From: Corynebacterium gerontici
GTDB lineage: Bacteria; Actinomycetota; Actinomycetes; Mycobacteriales; Mycobacteriaceae
DNA length: 64,000 nt
Assembly (NCBI RefSeq): GCF_003813985.1
Contig: NZ_CP033897.1
Span: 1,860,001-1,924,000 of the forward strand
Direction of reading: 5' to 3'
Position numbers and translations under genes: made by a program. The notes under the pieces were generated by a model. The model was not told the DNA's origin, did not search any database, and saw only the letters and a program-made list of their open reading frames with translations. Shown piece by piece: positions 29,933-38,473 of this stretch (within the stretch, counting starts at the first letter, position 1; every line of letters starts with the position of its first letter).

Positions 29933-30137
29933 GCATCAAAAAAACTGGGCAAGGCATAGCCTCACCCAGTTTGCGCGCCGCCTTTGGGCGCTGGAAGTAG
30001 TCGATGACGGACACGACGCCATCCACCAGCACGATGAAGGCGAAAAACTAACCCAGGAATGCGAGGTTAAGCACAGGGTTGGCGATGATGAACAAAATGC
30101 CGGGGAGCAATGCCATCCATTTTCGACATTTCAGCAT
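29916..30137 (-). pseudogene. Small two-helix membrane protein gene interrupted by TAG
   Basis: On the minus strand ATG 30137 follows GGAGATCCC at ideal spacing and opens a frame with a basic start and one hydrophobic helix (LLPGILFIIANPVLNLAFLG). It then meets TAG at 30048-30050. The same frame continues at once with a second helix (FFAFIVLVDGVVSVIDYF) and a basic tail (QRPKAARKLGEA). Together they look like one small membrane protein with a nonsense codon. If the stop is authentic, only a 29-residue peptide is made. The end is uncertain because the frame runs through the SDR terminator. Confidence 0.45.
29942..29972 (+). terminator. Terminator of the SDR gene
   Basis: AAACTGGG (29942-29949) pairs with CCCAGTTT (29965-29972), with an A run before it. 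It may act in both directions. Confidence 0.7.
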
Positions 30138-30242
30138 GGGATCTCCAAGTTTGATAAGAAATAGGCGAGCAACAGCTCGCGAGCATGGAGGAAACTACGC
30201 TGCTACCGTGACCCCAACAAATTGAAGCACTATAACTTTCAT

Positions 30243-30875
30243 CTAGGCGTTCAGGCGCAATACCGGCTGAACCAGCAAATTCGCGATGTACGCACACAGC
30301 GCTGGCAGGCAGATCAGATGAAATCCTAAGAGCATTCCGCGTTGCTCTGGCATGAACATCCACACCATCAGGGCAACTATCGGCAGCAGCAGCGAGCCGA
30401 GGGTGCGCGGCAGATACAACACTGCCATCTGCGTGGCGCGGGACACGCCTTGCGCAAAACCTAGGCGGCCGTTTTCTTGAAGGGGGAAGAACCAAACACA
30501 GATCGCCGCGATTACCAGCAGCCCGGACAAGAGCCCGGCTCGAAGCAGCATGCCGACAGTACCCTCTATGCCCGCATTGTTGAGCACAGCAAGCTCATAC
30601 AGCGCCAACAGCATGGCCGCGAGCACGATGAGCCCCCACGCCAGGGAGGGTGCAGCGTGGCGTCGAAAAGCTTGGAAGAAGGGGCCGATGGTTTTGGAGC
30701 CTTCCTCGCGCACTAACTGGGCCGTCATCGTGGCGGTGGCTTTCGCGGCTGCTCCAATCGTGACCAAGGGCAATGAGCAGAGCAAGGCAAGAATATTGAT
30801 GATCACCAGCTCCGCGAACAGCGCCAATGCCGCTTGAAAACGCGATTCCGGATCAAAAAACTTGCTCTTAGCCAA
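30243..30875 (-). CDS. YesL-family (DUF624) membrane protein
   Basis: Integral membrane protein of about five to six helices, 210 residues, of the family that commonly accompanies carbohydrate ABC importers (FFDPESRFQAALALFAELVIINILALLCSLPLVTIG). Its role is unproven. I choose TTG 30875 (LAKSKFFDP), six bases behind GGAG; the 24-codon extension upstream crosses the terminator hairpin. It follows the ABC importer on the same strand, after a terminator. A copy of the dispersed motif lies inside the gene (30662-30671), read as part of AFRRHA. Confidence 0.8.
   Translation of the reverse strand: MAKSKFFDPESRFQAALALFAELVIINILALLCSLPLVTIGAAAKATATMTAQLVREEGSKTIGPFFQAFRRHAAPSLAWGLIVLAAMLLALYELAVLNNAGIEGTVGMLLRAGLLSGLLVIAAICVWFFPLQENGRLGFAQGVSRATQMAVLYLPRTLGSLLLPIVALMVWMFMPEQRGMLLGFHLICLPALCAYIANLLVQPVLRLNA
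30662..30671 (+). repeat. Dispersed motif GTCGAAAAGC, copy 8 (inside YesL-like gene)
   Basis: Exact core in CGTGGCGTCGAAAAGCTTGG, opposite to the coding direction. The gene reads AAGCTTTTCGACGCC as Gln-Ala-Phe-Arg-Arg-His context. Confidence 0.75.
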
Positions 30876-30897
30876 CGGTGACTCCTCTATACAGCGA

Positions 30898-30927
30898 AAG
30901 GGCGCATCCGCTTGGGGACGCGCCCTT
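30898..30927 (-). terminator. Terminator of the sugar ABC operon
   Basis: AAGGGCGC / GCGCCCTT (8 bp, 14-base loop) about 35 bases past the last permease stop. A second small hairpin (AACAAAGGCTTTTGTT-like) precedes it. Confidence 0.7.
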
Positions 30928-30960
30928 AGTCTATGCGCTATGAACAAAAGCCTTTGTTGC

Positions 30961-31881
30961 TTAGCCCTTCACTGCGCCGGCAGCTACACCTTCGATGATG
31001 TACTTCTGCGCGGAGATGTAGAAGACCACGATCGGGATGATCGCCAGCACCAGCATGGCCATCATGGCGCCGAGGTCACGGTTACCGTTGGAGCCCACGA
31101 AGGACTGCACCACAACGGGGATGGTCTTGTACTTGGTGGACAAGCCAATAACCAGGTACGGCAAGAGGTAGTCGTTCCATACCCACATGGCATTGAGGAT
31201 GGCTACGGTCACGGCGGTGGGTTTGAGCATGGGCAGCACCACCTTGAAGTAGTTCTGCAGCGGACCGCAACCGTCGATCATTGCGGCTTCTTCGATCTCT
31301 AGGGGGATCGACTTGATAAAGCCCGCGAACATGAACACCGAAAGCCCAGCACCAAAGCCCATGTAGAGCAACACAATGCCGATGGGGTTGTTCAGGTGCA
31401 GCATGTCCGCAATTTTGACCGTAGGGAACATCACCATCTGGAAGGGAATGACCATGGAGAACACGAAGGCATAGTAAAGCGCTGAGGTCCACCAGGTTTT
31501 CACGCGGGTGATGTAGTAAGCGGTCATGGCGGAGAAGAAGACGATGGCGATAACGGACAAGATGGTGATCACGAATGACCACAGGATTGCCCAGCCGAAA
31601 CCTTCTTGCATCAGACCAACCGCGTAGTTTTCAAATCCAACCCACATGTCCCCCAGCGGCAGTTGGAAGGCTTTGCCTGCAATGGAGAACTTGTCCTTGA
31701 AAGAGTTCATCAAGATGAACAGCAGTGGGCCGATGAATACCAGGGTCAAGAACACCAGCACGGCGTAAATGAGCACCTTGGAAGCCGTGGAATGGCCGTG
31801 GCGCGCATCGGGGGCTGCGGCTTCGTTGATGGGGTTAGCGCCTTCAAGGAGCGGTTGCGCGGTATTTGATGGGGTGCTCAT
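30961..31881 (-). CDS. Carbohydrate ABC transporter permease, MalG/UgpE type
   Basis: Inner-membrane permease of a CUT1 importer, 306 residues with six helices after a polar N-terminal tail. The ATPase-docking EAA loop is EIEEAAMIDGCGPLQNYFKVVLP. It is the last gene of a binding protein - permease - permease operon, three bases after its partner. The missing ATPase is probably the UgpC/MsmK protein encoded at 23,104. The sugar is not predictable with confidence. Confidence 0.9.
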   Translation of the reverse strand: MSTPSNTAQPLLEGANPINEAAAPDARHGHSTASKVLIYAVLVFLTLVFIGPLLFILMNSFKDKFSIAGKAFQLPLGDMWVGFENYAVGLMQEGFGWAILWSFVITILSVIAIVFFSAMTAYYITRVKTWWTSALYYAFVFSMVIPFQMVMFPTVKIADMLHLNNPIGIVLLYMGFGAGLSVFMFAGFIKSIPLEIEEAAMIDGCGPLQNYFKVVLPMLKPTAVTVAILNAMWVWNDYLLPYLVIGLSTKYKTIPVVVQSFVGSNGNRDLGAMMAMLVLAIIPIVVFYISAQKYIIEGVAAGAVKG

Positions 31882-31884
31882 GGT

Positions 31885-32730
31885 TTAAGCCTCAACTTCC
31901 TTGCCTCGGGTGGCGCGCAGTTGGAACATGGCGATAACCACCACAACCACCACAAAAATCACTGCTTTTGCTTGACCTACGCCCTCAACGCCAACTCGAT
32001 TAAACATGGTGTTCACGATGTTGAGCGCCACCATTTCGGTTTGGCTTCGCGGTGCGCCGTTGGTGAGGGCGAGGTTTTGATCGAAGAGTTTGAAGGTATT
32101 GGACAAGGTGAGGAACATGCAGATGGTGATCGAAGGCATCACCATCGGGATGGTCACGTGCCGAAGCACTTCCCACTTATTCGCGCCGTCGAGCTCGGCG
32201 GCCTCGATGAGCTCCGGTGGCACGTTTTGCAGCCCGGCGATGTAAATGATCATCATGTAGCCCACCATCTGCCAGTTGATCAGCAAGATCAGGCCGATAT
32301 AGCCGAATTTCCAGTCGGTGACGATGGTGGTGCCGTATTTGACCAGCACCGCATTGATCATGGACTGCCAGGTGTAGCCCAGCACGATGCCGCCAATGAG
32401 ATTGGGCATGAAGAACACGGTGCGGAAGAAGTTCGTGCCTTTGAGCTTGCGCGTGAGCGCCCAGGCGATGGCGAAGGCGAAGAGATTGACGGTAATCATG
32501 GCCACCACTACCACCATGACGGTGAAGATGAACGAGCCAACGAACTTCTCGCGCGCGCTGAATGCCGCCTCGTAGTTTGCCAACCCTACAAATGTTGCAT
32601 CATTGATGGTGGTGAAGTCTGCGAAGGACAGTAGGAATCCGATCACGAACGGCACCAGGAAGGCGATGGCGAAGGCGATCAGGGTGGGGAGCACGAAGAC
32701 CGGGAAGTATTTCTTCAATGAAGATTGCAT
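31885..32730 (-). CDS. Carbohydrate ABC transporter permease, MalF/UgpA type
   Basis: Partner permease, 281 residues, six helices, EAA loop ELIEAAELDGANKWEVLRHVTIPM. ATG 32730 (MQSSLKKYF) follows GGAACC; the open frame begins ten codons earlier without support. It lacks the long periplasmic insertion of enteric MalF. A 107-base gap with motif copy 9 separates it from the binding-protein gene. Confidence 0.9.
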   Translation of the reverse strand: MQSSLKKYFPVFVLPTLIAFAIAFLVPFVIGFLLSFADFTTINDATFVGLANYEAAFSAREKFVGSFIFTVMVVVVAMITVNLFAFAIAWALTRKLKGTNFFRTVFFMPNLIGGIVLGYTWQSMINAVLVKYGTTIVTDWKFGYIGLILLINWQMVGYMMIIYIAGLQNVPPELIEAAELDGANKWEVLRHVTIPMVMPSITICMFLTLSNTFKLFDQNLALTNGAPRSQTEMVALNIVNTMFNRVGVEGVGQAKAVIFVVVVVVIAMFQLRATRGKEVEA

Positions 32731-32763
32731 GAAGGTTCCTGTCTTTAGGTGGTGGCACACCTA

Positions 32764-32773
32764 GCTTTTCGAC
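32764..32773 (-). repeat. Dispersed motif GTCGAAAAGC, copy 9
   Basis: Exact core on the minus strand in GGTGCGTCGAAAAGCTAGG. It lies between two genes of what should be a single operon, 33 bases before the permease start. Confidence 0.85.
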
Positions 32774-32837
32774 GCACCACCGTGGAAGTATGGCCCCGCC
32801 GCCTCTAGAGCTGGCGGGGTGAATGTGGGGATTAGGC

Positions 32838-34154
32838 TTACATGGCCTTTTCAATTTCCCAGCTTTGTTTGAAGTTTTCTACGACGTCTTCCCAGCTCAA
32901 CGTCCCGGATGCATAGGCGGCGAGATCCTGTCCGAAGTCATTCTTGAACTGCTGTGAAGGGAAGTATTGGAAGTCCCAGGGAATGCTCTTGCGGTTGTTG
33001 TCCGCAATGCCTTGGGCAATCTGTTGCGCCAAAGGATCGTCGGGCGTATCCGCTTCGCTGTAGTTCTTGAAGGGGGCAATAAAGCCGAGGTCTTCAACTA
33101 CATGCTTTTTGCCCGCGTCGGAGAAGAAGAGCCAGTCTACAAAGTCCTTTGTAGCTTTCTGGTCAATCTCGGAGGCCTTCGCGTTGATGGTGAGGTAATT
33201 CTCTGTGCCAATGTTGAGCCCGTACTTCGCTTCATCAGGCAGCCCCATGTACATTGGCATGAATTTGATCTTGTCGCGCTTCACCACGTTGCCGGAGACA
33301 TCGGAAATCTGACTCCATGCCCAGTTACCGTTTTGCACCATGGCCGCTTTACCCTGGGCGAATTCTGCCATGGAATCGGAGACGTTCTTGGCGGGGGCAA
33401 GGTTGCGCTCTACCACGGAATTGTCCAGGTAGAGATCAAAAAGGTTCTTGAACTGCTCGCTGTACTTGAACTCGGCTTCTACCAGGTCCTTGGTCCCGGC
33501 ATCTTCGAATTCGAAGTGCATCGGGCCATTGGCCAAGTGGGTTTGCCAGCGCCAGTCCTCACCACTGGCAAGCGAGGTGGAGGCGAAGGCACCATCTATG
33601 CCCAGCTTGTCCTTCTTCGCCTGCATGTCTTTAGCTACTGCCTTGAGTTTGTCAAAGGAATCAATCTCCTTGGGGTTTTGAATTTTCGCACCGGGCAGGG
33701 AGGCGTATTTATTGAAGATGTCCTCGTTATAGAGGATGCCGAATCCTTCAACGGCGAAAGGCACACCAAGGGTTTTGCCCTCCTCGTTCTTGAGTGGCTC
33801 AACGTCATCGTTGAGGTTCTTCGCCATCTTTGTCTGTGACATGTCCGACATGAAGGCTTCCCAAGTGTGCATGCCAGTCGGGCCGTTGACCTGGAACAAG
33901 GTGGGCTTCTCGCTCTTTCCCACCTCAGCTTTCAACGTTTGTTCATAGGTGCCGGAGGCTGCGGTAACCACCTTGACGGGCACACCAGTTTCATCGGTGT
34001 ATTCTTCGGCGATCTTTTTATACGCCGCGTCCTGTTCAGGCTTGAAGTTGAGGAAGTACACCGATGGGGTCTCGTCGGTTGTAGAGCATGCCACCAACGA
34101 AGAGGTGGAAAACATCAATGCCGCCGCGATTCTCACGAATTTGCGGGTGTTCAT
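32838..34154 (-). CDS. Sugar ABC transporter substrate-binding lipoprotein
   Basis: Extracytoplasmic carbohydrate-binding protein (SBP family 1), 438 residues. The signal peptide ends in a lipobox, SLVACSTTD, with Cys 23 as the lipidated residue. The mature part has the usual two-lobe pattern (VYFLNFKPEQDAAYKKIAEEY ... TLFQVNGPTG, KAAMVQNGNWAWSQI). It starts the minus-strand operon with two permeases. An inverted repeat 50-70 bases upstream may be its operator. Confidence 0.9.
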   Translation of the reverse strand: MNTRKFVRIAAALMFSTSSLVACSTTDETPSVYFLNFKPEQDAAYKKIAEEYTDETGVPVKVVTAASGTYEQTLKAEVGKSEKPTLFQVNGPTGMHTWEAFMSDMSQTKMAKNLNDDVEPLKNEEGKTLGVPFAVEGFGILYNEDIFNKYASLPGAKIQNPKEIDSFDKLKAVAKDMQAKKDKLGIDGAFASTSLASGEDWRWQTHLANGPMHFEFEDAGTKDLVEAEFKYSEQFKNLFDLYLDNSVVERNLAPAKNVSDSMAEFAQGKAAMVQNGNWAWSQISDVSGNVVKRDKIKFMPMYMGLPDEAKYGLNIGTENYLTINAKASEIDQKATKDFVDWLFFSDAGKKHVVEDLGFIAPFKNYSEADTPDDPLAQQIAQGIADNNRKSIPWDFQYFPSQQFKNDFGQDLAAYASGTLSWEDVVENFKQSWEIEKAM

Positions 34155-34207
34155 ACGCGCTTCTTTCTACGATCCACCATAGGCTGGTGAAGTTGGCGTG
34201 GGCCTTA

Positions 34208-34224
34208 GCAAGCGTGGCGCTTGC
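34208..34224. promoter_or_regulatory. Candidate operator upstream of the sugar ABC operon
   Basis: GCAAGCG-TGG-CGCTTGC is a perfect 7-bp inverted repeat with a 3-base spacer, 54 bases upstream of the binding-protein ATG. No local regulator gene is linked to it. Confidence 0.4.
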
Positions 34225-34258
34225 CGAAGGCTTTTCATTAGCTCAAAGCGTAGTGTCA

Positions 34259-34288
34259 CATCTCAAAAAACCCCAGCCGAGTGAGATG
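34259..34288 (-). terminator. Possible terminator after the IMPase-like gene
   Basis: CATCTCA / TGAGATG (7 bp) with a loop that yields GGGGTTTTTTG on the minus strand. It starts three bases after the IMPase-like stop. Confidence 0.45.
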
Positions 34289-34290
34289 CT

Positions 34291-35104
34291 TCATAGTTTT
34301 TGCGGCAAAAGCCCAGCAAAATCGCCGAACACCGAGGGAGCCGCCGCGCACAGGAGGTGCGCTTGCTCTGATACTTCGAGGCTAGGCGCGTTCACCTCAG
34401 CCCCAGCTTCGGCGGCAATCAAAGCGCCGGCGACAAAGTCCCAAGGTTGAAGCCCATGCTCATAAAAGGCATCCACACTTCCCTCCGCTACGCGGCACAA
34501 ATCCAAAGCTGCGGAGCCAAATCGCCGGATGTCGCGTACCTGCTCGAGAAGGCCTGCCACCAGTTGTCCCTGCGCCTTTTCTACGCTCAGCGCTGTAGGA
34601 AAATCCCGTTGCCACCAGGGATTCTGGGAGGCTGGCCGGCTGCGAGCATTTCAGCCGCTCCCACTGCCCTTCCCGCATGCGCCACGCGCCCTCACCGAGC
34701 GCTGCCACGAATACGGTGCCTGCTGGAACATCGACCACCACACCAAGCTCCACGCGCCCCTCCACCTCTAGCGCAATGGAAACAGCATAGGCATGCGAAT
34801 CGTAGAGGAAGTTCACGGTGCCGTCGATGGGATCGACCACCCAGCGGCGCCCACCCTGACACGCACCTCCCGCCTGCCCCTCCTCACCCAAGATGGCGAC
34901 CTCGGCCTCACCGGCACGCAGAAGATCCGCGATGAGCCTTTCCGACTCCTTATCCACCACTGTCACAGGATCCACGTTCGAAGACTTCAGTTCCACCCGA
35001 AGGGAATCTCGGTTGAGCTCTACGCGGCGCTGCTTGATCAACTGGGCCGCCTTGAGCGCGGCGCCCAACGCTTTGGGGACGTCCGGGTGTTTCATGGGGT
35101 GCAC
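34291..35104 (-). pseudogene. Inositol-monophosphatase family gene with a frameshift
   Basis: Mg-dependent sugar/inositol phosphate phosphatase family (IMPase/SuhB/CysQ-like). The first part carries the metal site EEGQ-like ILGEEGQAG and WVVDPIDGTVNFLY. The reading frame then changes after ATGFSYSAERR: the continuation AQGQLVAGLLEQVRDIRRFG SAALDLC and HGLQPWDFVAGALIA (second metal-site Asp in PWDFVAG) lies in another frame. One surplus A in the A4 run (TTTT at 34577-34580 on the plus strand) explains the shift. GTG 35104 follows AAAGGA; ATG 35095 is the alternative. It is either a true pseudogene or a base-calling error. Confidence 0.8.
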
Positions 35105-35190
35105 TAGTGGATCCTTTCTGAGCCATTTGGTTGAGGCCAAGCCTAGCGAAGCCACAAGTTTTGGCAGGCCCGCTGAAAAGCTCATAGCAA

Positions 35191-35220
35191 AACCCCGCTC
35201 ACCAGAAGGTAAGCGGGGTT
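35191..35220 (-). terminator. Terminator of the rpsH-rplO operon
   Basis: AACCCCGCT / AGCGGGGTT (9 bp, 12-base loop) followed on the minus strand by TTGCTATG, 19 bases past the rplO stop. Confidence 0.8.
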
Positions 35221-35238
35221 CTAGCGTGCTTGCAAGTG

Positions 35239-35688
35239 TTACTTGGAAGCGGTGATCGAGCCACCAGCGGCTTCGATCTTTTCCTGTGCGGACTTGGAGA
35301 ACTTCTCCACGGTCACGTTGACCTTGGCGGAGATTTCGCCGTTACCCAGCACCTTGACGGGCTGGTTCTTGCGCACGAGACCCTTAGCAACGAGGTCCGC
35401 AACGGTGACGTCGCCACCATTTTCGAAGTGCTTCTGCAGGTCTGCAACGTTGACTACCTGGTAGTAGACCTTGTTGCGGGACTTGAAGCCCTTCAGCTTG
35501 GGCAGACGCATGTGCAGCGGCATTTGGCCACCCTCGAAAGCAGCCGAAACTTGCTTACGAGCTTTGGTGCCCTTGGTACCGCGGCCTGCGGTCTTACCCT
35601 TGGAGGCCTCACCGCGACCAACGCGGGTCTTGTCCTTGTGTGCGCCCGGTGCTGGACGCAGGTCGTGGAGCTTGATTGGTTCGCTCAT
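35239..35688 (-). CDS. rplO: 50S ribosomal protein L15
   Basis: Late-assembly 50S protein, 149 residues, with [21 protein letters not shown], the Gly-rich [15 protein letters not shown] and [19 protein letters not shown]. It is the last gene of this spc segment and is closed by a terminator, so secY is not co-transcribed. Confidence 0.98.
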   Translation of the reverse strand: MSEPIKLHDLRPAPGAHKDKTRVGRGEASKGKTAGRGTKGTKARKQVSAAFEGGQMPLHMRLPKLKGFKSRNKVYYQVVNVADLQKHFENGGDVTVADLVAKGLVRKNQPVKVLGNGEISAKVNVTVEKFSKSAQEKIEAAGGSITASK

Positions 35689-35691
35689 GTT

Positions 35692-35877
35692 TTACTCCCC
35701 TGCCACTTCTTCGACCTCAACCATGTGGCGCACGATGTGAATCATGCCACGCACGGCTGCGGAATCTTCGCGGACTACGGAGTGGTTGATGCGCTTCAGG
35801 CCGAGAGCAACCATGTTCTTACGCTGCTTCGGGTTCGCGCCAACCAGTCCCTTCTTCTGGGTGATCTTCAGGGCCAT
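35692..35877 (-). CDS. rpmD: 50S ribosomal protein L30
   Basis: Small 50S protein, 61 residues ([20 protein letters not shown] ... [16 protein letters not shown]). Spacing of three bases to both rpsE and rplO is typical of spc. Confidence 0.97.
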   Translation of the reverse strand: MALKITQKKGLVGANPKQRKNMVALGLKRINHSVVREDSAAVRGMIHIVRHMVEVEEVAGE

Positions 35878-35880
35878 GGT

Positions 35881-36510
35881 TTACGCCTCCTGTCCTGCGC
35901 GCTGGCGCAGCATACGAGCCGGTGCCACTTCCTCCAAGGTCTTACCGCGGCGAGCGGCAACCTCTTCGGGGCGAGCGAGCTGCTTCAGGCCAGCAACGGT
36001 GGCGTGCACCACGTTGATGGCGTTGTCGGAGCCCAGCGACTTACAGAGGATGTCCTGAACGCCTGCGCACTCAAGCACGGGGCGGGCAGCGCCACCAGCG
36101 ATCACACCGGTACCCGGTGCTGCTGGGCGCATCATCACGACACCGGCAGCGGCTTCGCCCTGCACGGGGTGGGTGATAGTGCCGGCAATCATGGGCACGC
36201 GGAAGAAGTTCTTGCGAGCTTCTTCTGCACCCTTTTGGATTGCGGCGGGAACTTCCTTTGCCTTGCCGTAGCCAACGCCGACCATGCCCTTGCCGTCGCC
36301 AACGATCACGAGGGCGGTGAAGCTGAAGCGACGACCACCCTTCACAACCTTGGACACACGGTTGATGGTCACGACGCGCTCGATGTACTGGGAGCGCTCG
36401 TCCTGCTGCTGGTTACGACGATCGTCGCGGCGGCCGCCGCGGCGCTCGTTGCGGTTTTCGTTGTTGTTGTCGGCGGAGCGTCCGCCGTCACGCCGTTCAC
36501 GTCCCGGCAT
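35881..36510 (-). CDS. rpsE: 30S ribosomal protein S5
   Basis: 30S protein at the mRNA entry channel. The 209-residue product has a long charged N-terminus rich in Arg/Asn/Asp (about 45 residues) before the conserved core [40 protein letters not shown] and [18 protein letters not shown]. It is followed by rpmD and rplO. Confidence 0.97.
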   Translation of the reverse strand: MPGRERRDGGRSADNNNENRNERRGGRRDDRRNQQQDERSQYIERVVTINRVSKVVKGGRRFSFTALVIVGDGKGMVGVGYGKAKEVPAAIQKGAEEARKNFFRVPMIAGTITHPVQGEAAAGVVMMRPAAPGTGVIAGGAARPVLECAGVQDILCKSLGSDNAINVVHATVAGLKQLARPEEVAARRGKTLEEVAPARMLRQRAGQEA

Positions 36511-36550
36511 TACGCGATCCTTCCGTTGATGTTCATGGTGAAAGCGGTCA

Positions 36551-36958
36551 TTAGAACTTCAGACCACCTTCGCGAGCAGCATCGGCCAGCGCAGCGACGC
36601 GGCCGTGGTACTTGTAGCCAGCGCGGTCGAAGACGACCCGCTCGATGCCAGCGGCCTTGGCGCGCTCAGCGATGAGTTGGCCAACCTTGGCACCCTTGGC
36701 CTTCTTGTCGCCCTCGAGAGCGCGAACATCTGCTTCCATGGTGGAGGCGGCAGCAAGGGTGTGACCCTTGGTGTCGTCGATGACCTGGACATGCATGTGG
36801 CGCGAGGAGCGGTGCACGACGAGGCGAGGAGCCTCGGCGGTGCCACGCAGGGTCTTGCGGATGCGTTCGTGACGGCGTACGCGAGCCTGGCGACGGCGGG
36901 TGGAAATGTCCTTGCCGATCGGCAGGCGCTTGCCGTTGTTGTTCTCGTTGTTGCTCAT
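36551..36958 (-). CDS. rplR: 50S ribosomal protein L18
   Basis: 5S rRNA-binding protein, 135 residues, with [38 protein letters not shown] and the C-terminal [26 protein letters not shown]. It lies between rplF and rpsE. Confidence 0.98.
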   Translation of the reverse strand: MSNNENNNGKRLPIGKDISTRRRQARVRRHERIRKTLRGTAEAPRLVVHRSSRHMHVQVIDDTKGHTLAAASTMEADVRALEGDKKAKGAKVGQLIAERAKAAGIERVVFDRAGYKYHGRVAALADAAREGGLKF

Positions 36959-36961
36959 CTT

Positions 36962-37498
36962 TTACTTACCCGTCTTTCCGACCTTGCGACGGATCTGCTC
37001 GCCTTCGTAGCGAATACCCTTGCCCTTGTAAGGATCATCCTTACGCAGACGACGGATGTTGGCGGCGATCTGTCCAACCTTTTGCTTGTCGATACCGGAA
37101 ACGGACAACTTAGTGTTGCCGTCCACCGCGAAGGTGATGCCTTCCGGTGCCTTGATCAGAACCGGGTGGGAGTAGCCCAAGGAGAACTCGAGGTCCTGGC
37201 CCTTTTGCTGGACACGGTAACCAACACCGAAGATTTCCATCTTGATGGTGTAGCCGTCAGTCACGCCCACAACGATGTTGTTCACGAGCGAACGGGAAAG
37301 ACCGTGCAGCGAGCGGTTCTTGCGGTGATCGTCCGGACGGGTGACCACGATCTGGCCGTCTTCAACAGCAACGTTGATCGGAGCCGGAACGTCGACGTTC
37401 AGGGTGCCCTTAGGGCCCTTGACCTCAACGTGCTGACCGTCGATCTTGACGTCTACGCCGGACGGGATAGCGATAGGTGCCTTACCTACACGTGACAT
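36962..37498 (-). CDS. rplF: 50S ribosomal protein L6
   Basis: 50S protein near the GTPase-associated region, 178 residues. [29 protein letters not shown] and the C-terminal [24 protein letters not shown] are diagnostic. It sits 18 bases after rpsH. Confidence 0.98.
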   Translation of the reverse strand: MSRVGKAPIAIPSGVDVKIDGQHVEVKGPKGTLNVDVPAPINVAVEDGQIVVTRPDDHRKNRSLHGLSRSLVNNIVVGVTDGYTIKMEIFGVGYRVQQKGQDLEFSLGYSHPVLIKAPEGITFAVDGNTKLSVSGIDKQKVGQIAANIRRLRKDDPYKGKGIRYEGEQIRRKVGKTGK

Positions 37499-37516
37499 GT
37501 TCTAGTCCCCCTTCTC

Positions 37517-37915
37517 TTACCAGACATAGGCGAGGACTTCCCCGCCTACCTTCTTTTCGTGAGCCTGGCGGTCGGTGAGCAGGCCCTGGGAGGTGGAGAT
37601 GATCGCCACGCCCAGGCCGCCGAGCACCTTCGGCAGGTTGGTGGACTTTGCATACACGCGCAGACCCGGCTTGGACACGCGGCGCAGGCCAGAGATGGAG
37701 CGCTCGCGGTTAGGGCCGTACTTGAGGTCCAGGGAGAGGGTCTTGCCAACCTTGGCGTCCTCTACCTTGTAGTCAGCGATGTAGCCTTCTTGCTTCAAGA
37801 TCTCAGCAATGTTTGCCTTGAGCTTGGAGGAAGGCATCGACACGGTGTCGTGGTGCGCGTGGTTTGCGTTGCGCACGCGCGACAGCATGTCGGCAATAGG
37901 ATCGGTCATGGTCAT
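37517..37915 (-). CDS. rpsH: 30S ribosomal protein S8
   Basis: Primary 16S rRNA-binding protein and, in other bacteria, the autoregulator of the spc operon. The 132 residues run from [20 protein letters not shown] to GGEVLAYVW. Here rpsH opens a new transcription unit (rpsH-rplF-rplR-rpsE-rpmD-rplO) with a leader of up to ~200 bases that contains a 22-base palindrome. The usual upstream genes rplN-rplX-rplE are not adjacent. Confidence 0.98.
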   Translation of the reverse strand: MTMTDPIADMLSRVRNANHAHHDTVSMPSSKLKANIAEILKQEGYIADYKVEDAKVGKTLSLDLKYGPNRERSISGLRRVSKPGLRVYAKSTNLPKVLGGLGVAIISTSQGLLTDRQAHEKKVGGEVLAYVW

Positions 37916-37997
37916 AAGAAGTGACCTTGCGCCTTTCTCGTTGCGGTTCCTGTGCCCACCTGAAACGTCACCGCGCGCTCTCGGGCCACTGAACGCT

Positions 37998-38019
37998 CCT
38001 AGAACTCAGTAGTTCTAGG
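37998..38019 (-). promoter_or_regulatory. Perfect hairpin in the rpsH leader
   Basis: CCTAGAACT-cagt-AGTTCTAGG: a perfect 9-bp stem with a tetraloop, about 83 bases upstream of the rpsH ATG. It has no U tract, so it could be a leader regulatory hairpin or an operator rather than a terminator. Confidence 0.45.
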
Positions 38020-38152
38020 GGCTCGCTGCCACTGTTCCGCGCGGTCGCAAAAGGCGGGAGGCCTACAACAAAGTAGGTGATGTACGTTTTACTTCGGACT
38101 TCGCGAAAAAGTCCAAGGTGCAACACTACGGGATAGCGCCCCGGGATTGCAA

Positions 38153-38162
38153 GCTTTTCGAC
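38153..38162 (-). repeat. Dispersed motif GTCGAAAAGC, copy 10
   Basis: Exact core on the minus strand in GGTGGGCGTCGAAAAGCTTGC, within the divergent region between rpsH and the small antitoxin-like gene. Confidence 0.85.
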
Positions 38163-38253
38163 GCCCACCGCCCAACCCCACTGCGTCGGGCAAGGGGCTT
38201 TCCGTTAGACTCACAGATTGTTCAATCCCTCATACGTGATTAAGGAGAATTTC

Positions 38254-38418
38254 ATGGGAATCATGGACAAGGCGAAGGACTTCATCAACAACGAAGAAAA
38301 CACCGACAAGGCGTTGGACAAGGCCGCTGATATGGCCAAGAACAAGCTCGGCGAGGACAAGGCCGACAAGATCGACAAGGCTCGCGACGCCGCCGACAAG
38401 AAGCTCGGCTCCGAATAA
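38254..38418 (+). CDS. Small MT0933-like antitoxin-family protein
   Basis: Fifty-four-residue, strongly charged helical protein built of Lys/Asp/Ala repeats (MDKAKDFINNEENTDKALDK ... KLGEDKADKIDKARDAADKK). It resembles the actinobacterial MT0933-type family that databases call antitoxin. No toxin gene is adjacent, so a toxin-antitoxin role is not supported here; a stress or chaperone-like function is equally possible. ATG 38254 follows AAGGAG at seven bases. A strong bidirectional terminator follows. Confidence 0.75.
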   Translation: MGIMDKAKDFINNEENTDKALDKAADMAKNKLGEDKADKIDKARDAADKKLGSE

Positions 38419-38430
38419 TCACGCAAGAAC

Positions 38431-38460
38431 AAAGGCGGCCGCTTTTCAGCGGCCGCCTTT
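38431..38460. terminator. Bidirectional terminator between antitoxin-like gene and nagB
   Basis: Perfect 13-bp stem AAAGGCGGCCGCT / AGCGGCCGCCTTT with a 4-base loop; the A/T ends serve both convergent transcripts. Confidence 0.9.
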
Positions 38461-38463
38461 GGC

Positions 38464-38473
38464 GTCGAAAAGC
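38464..38473 (+). repeat. Dispersed motif GTCGAAAAGC, copy 11
   Basis: Exact core in TTTGGCGTCGAAAAGCTAGA. Its last base is part of the TAG stop of nagB (38473-38475), and it lies between that stop and the terminator. Confidence 0.9.

Noticed and set aside
37968..38168. Open frame of 66 codons upstream of rpsH
   Set aside because: It runs through the leader hairpin and motif copy 10 and has no ribosome-binding site or protein-like conservation.
38254..38418. Toxin-antitoxin pair
   Set aside because: Only the small antitoxin-like gene exists. The neighbours are rpsH and nagB, and no short co-oriented toxin frame is present.
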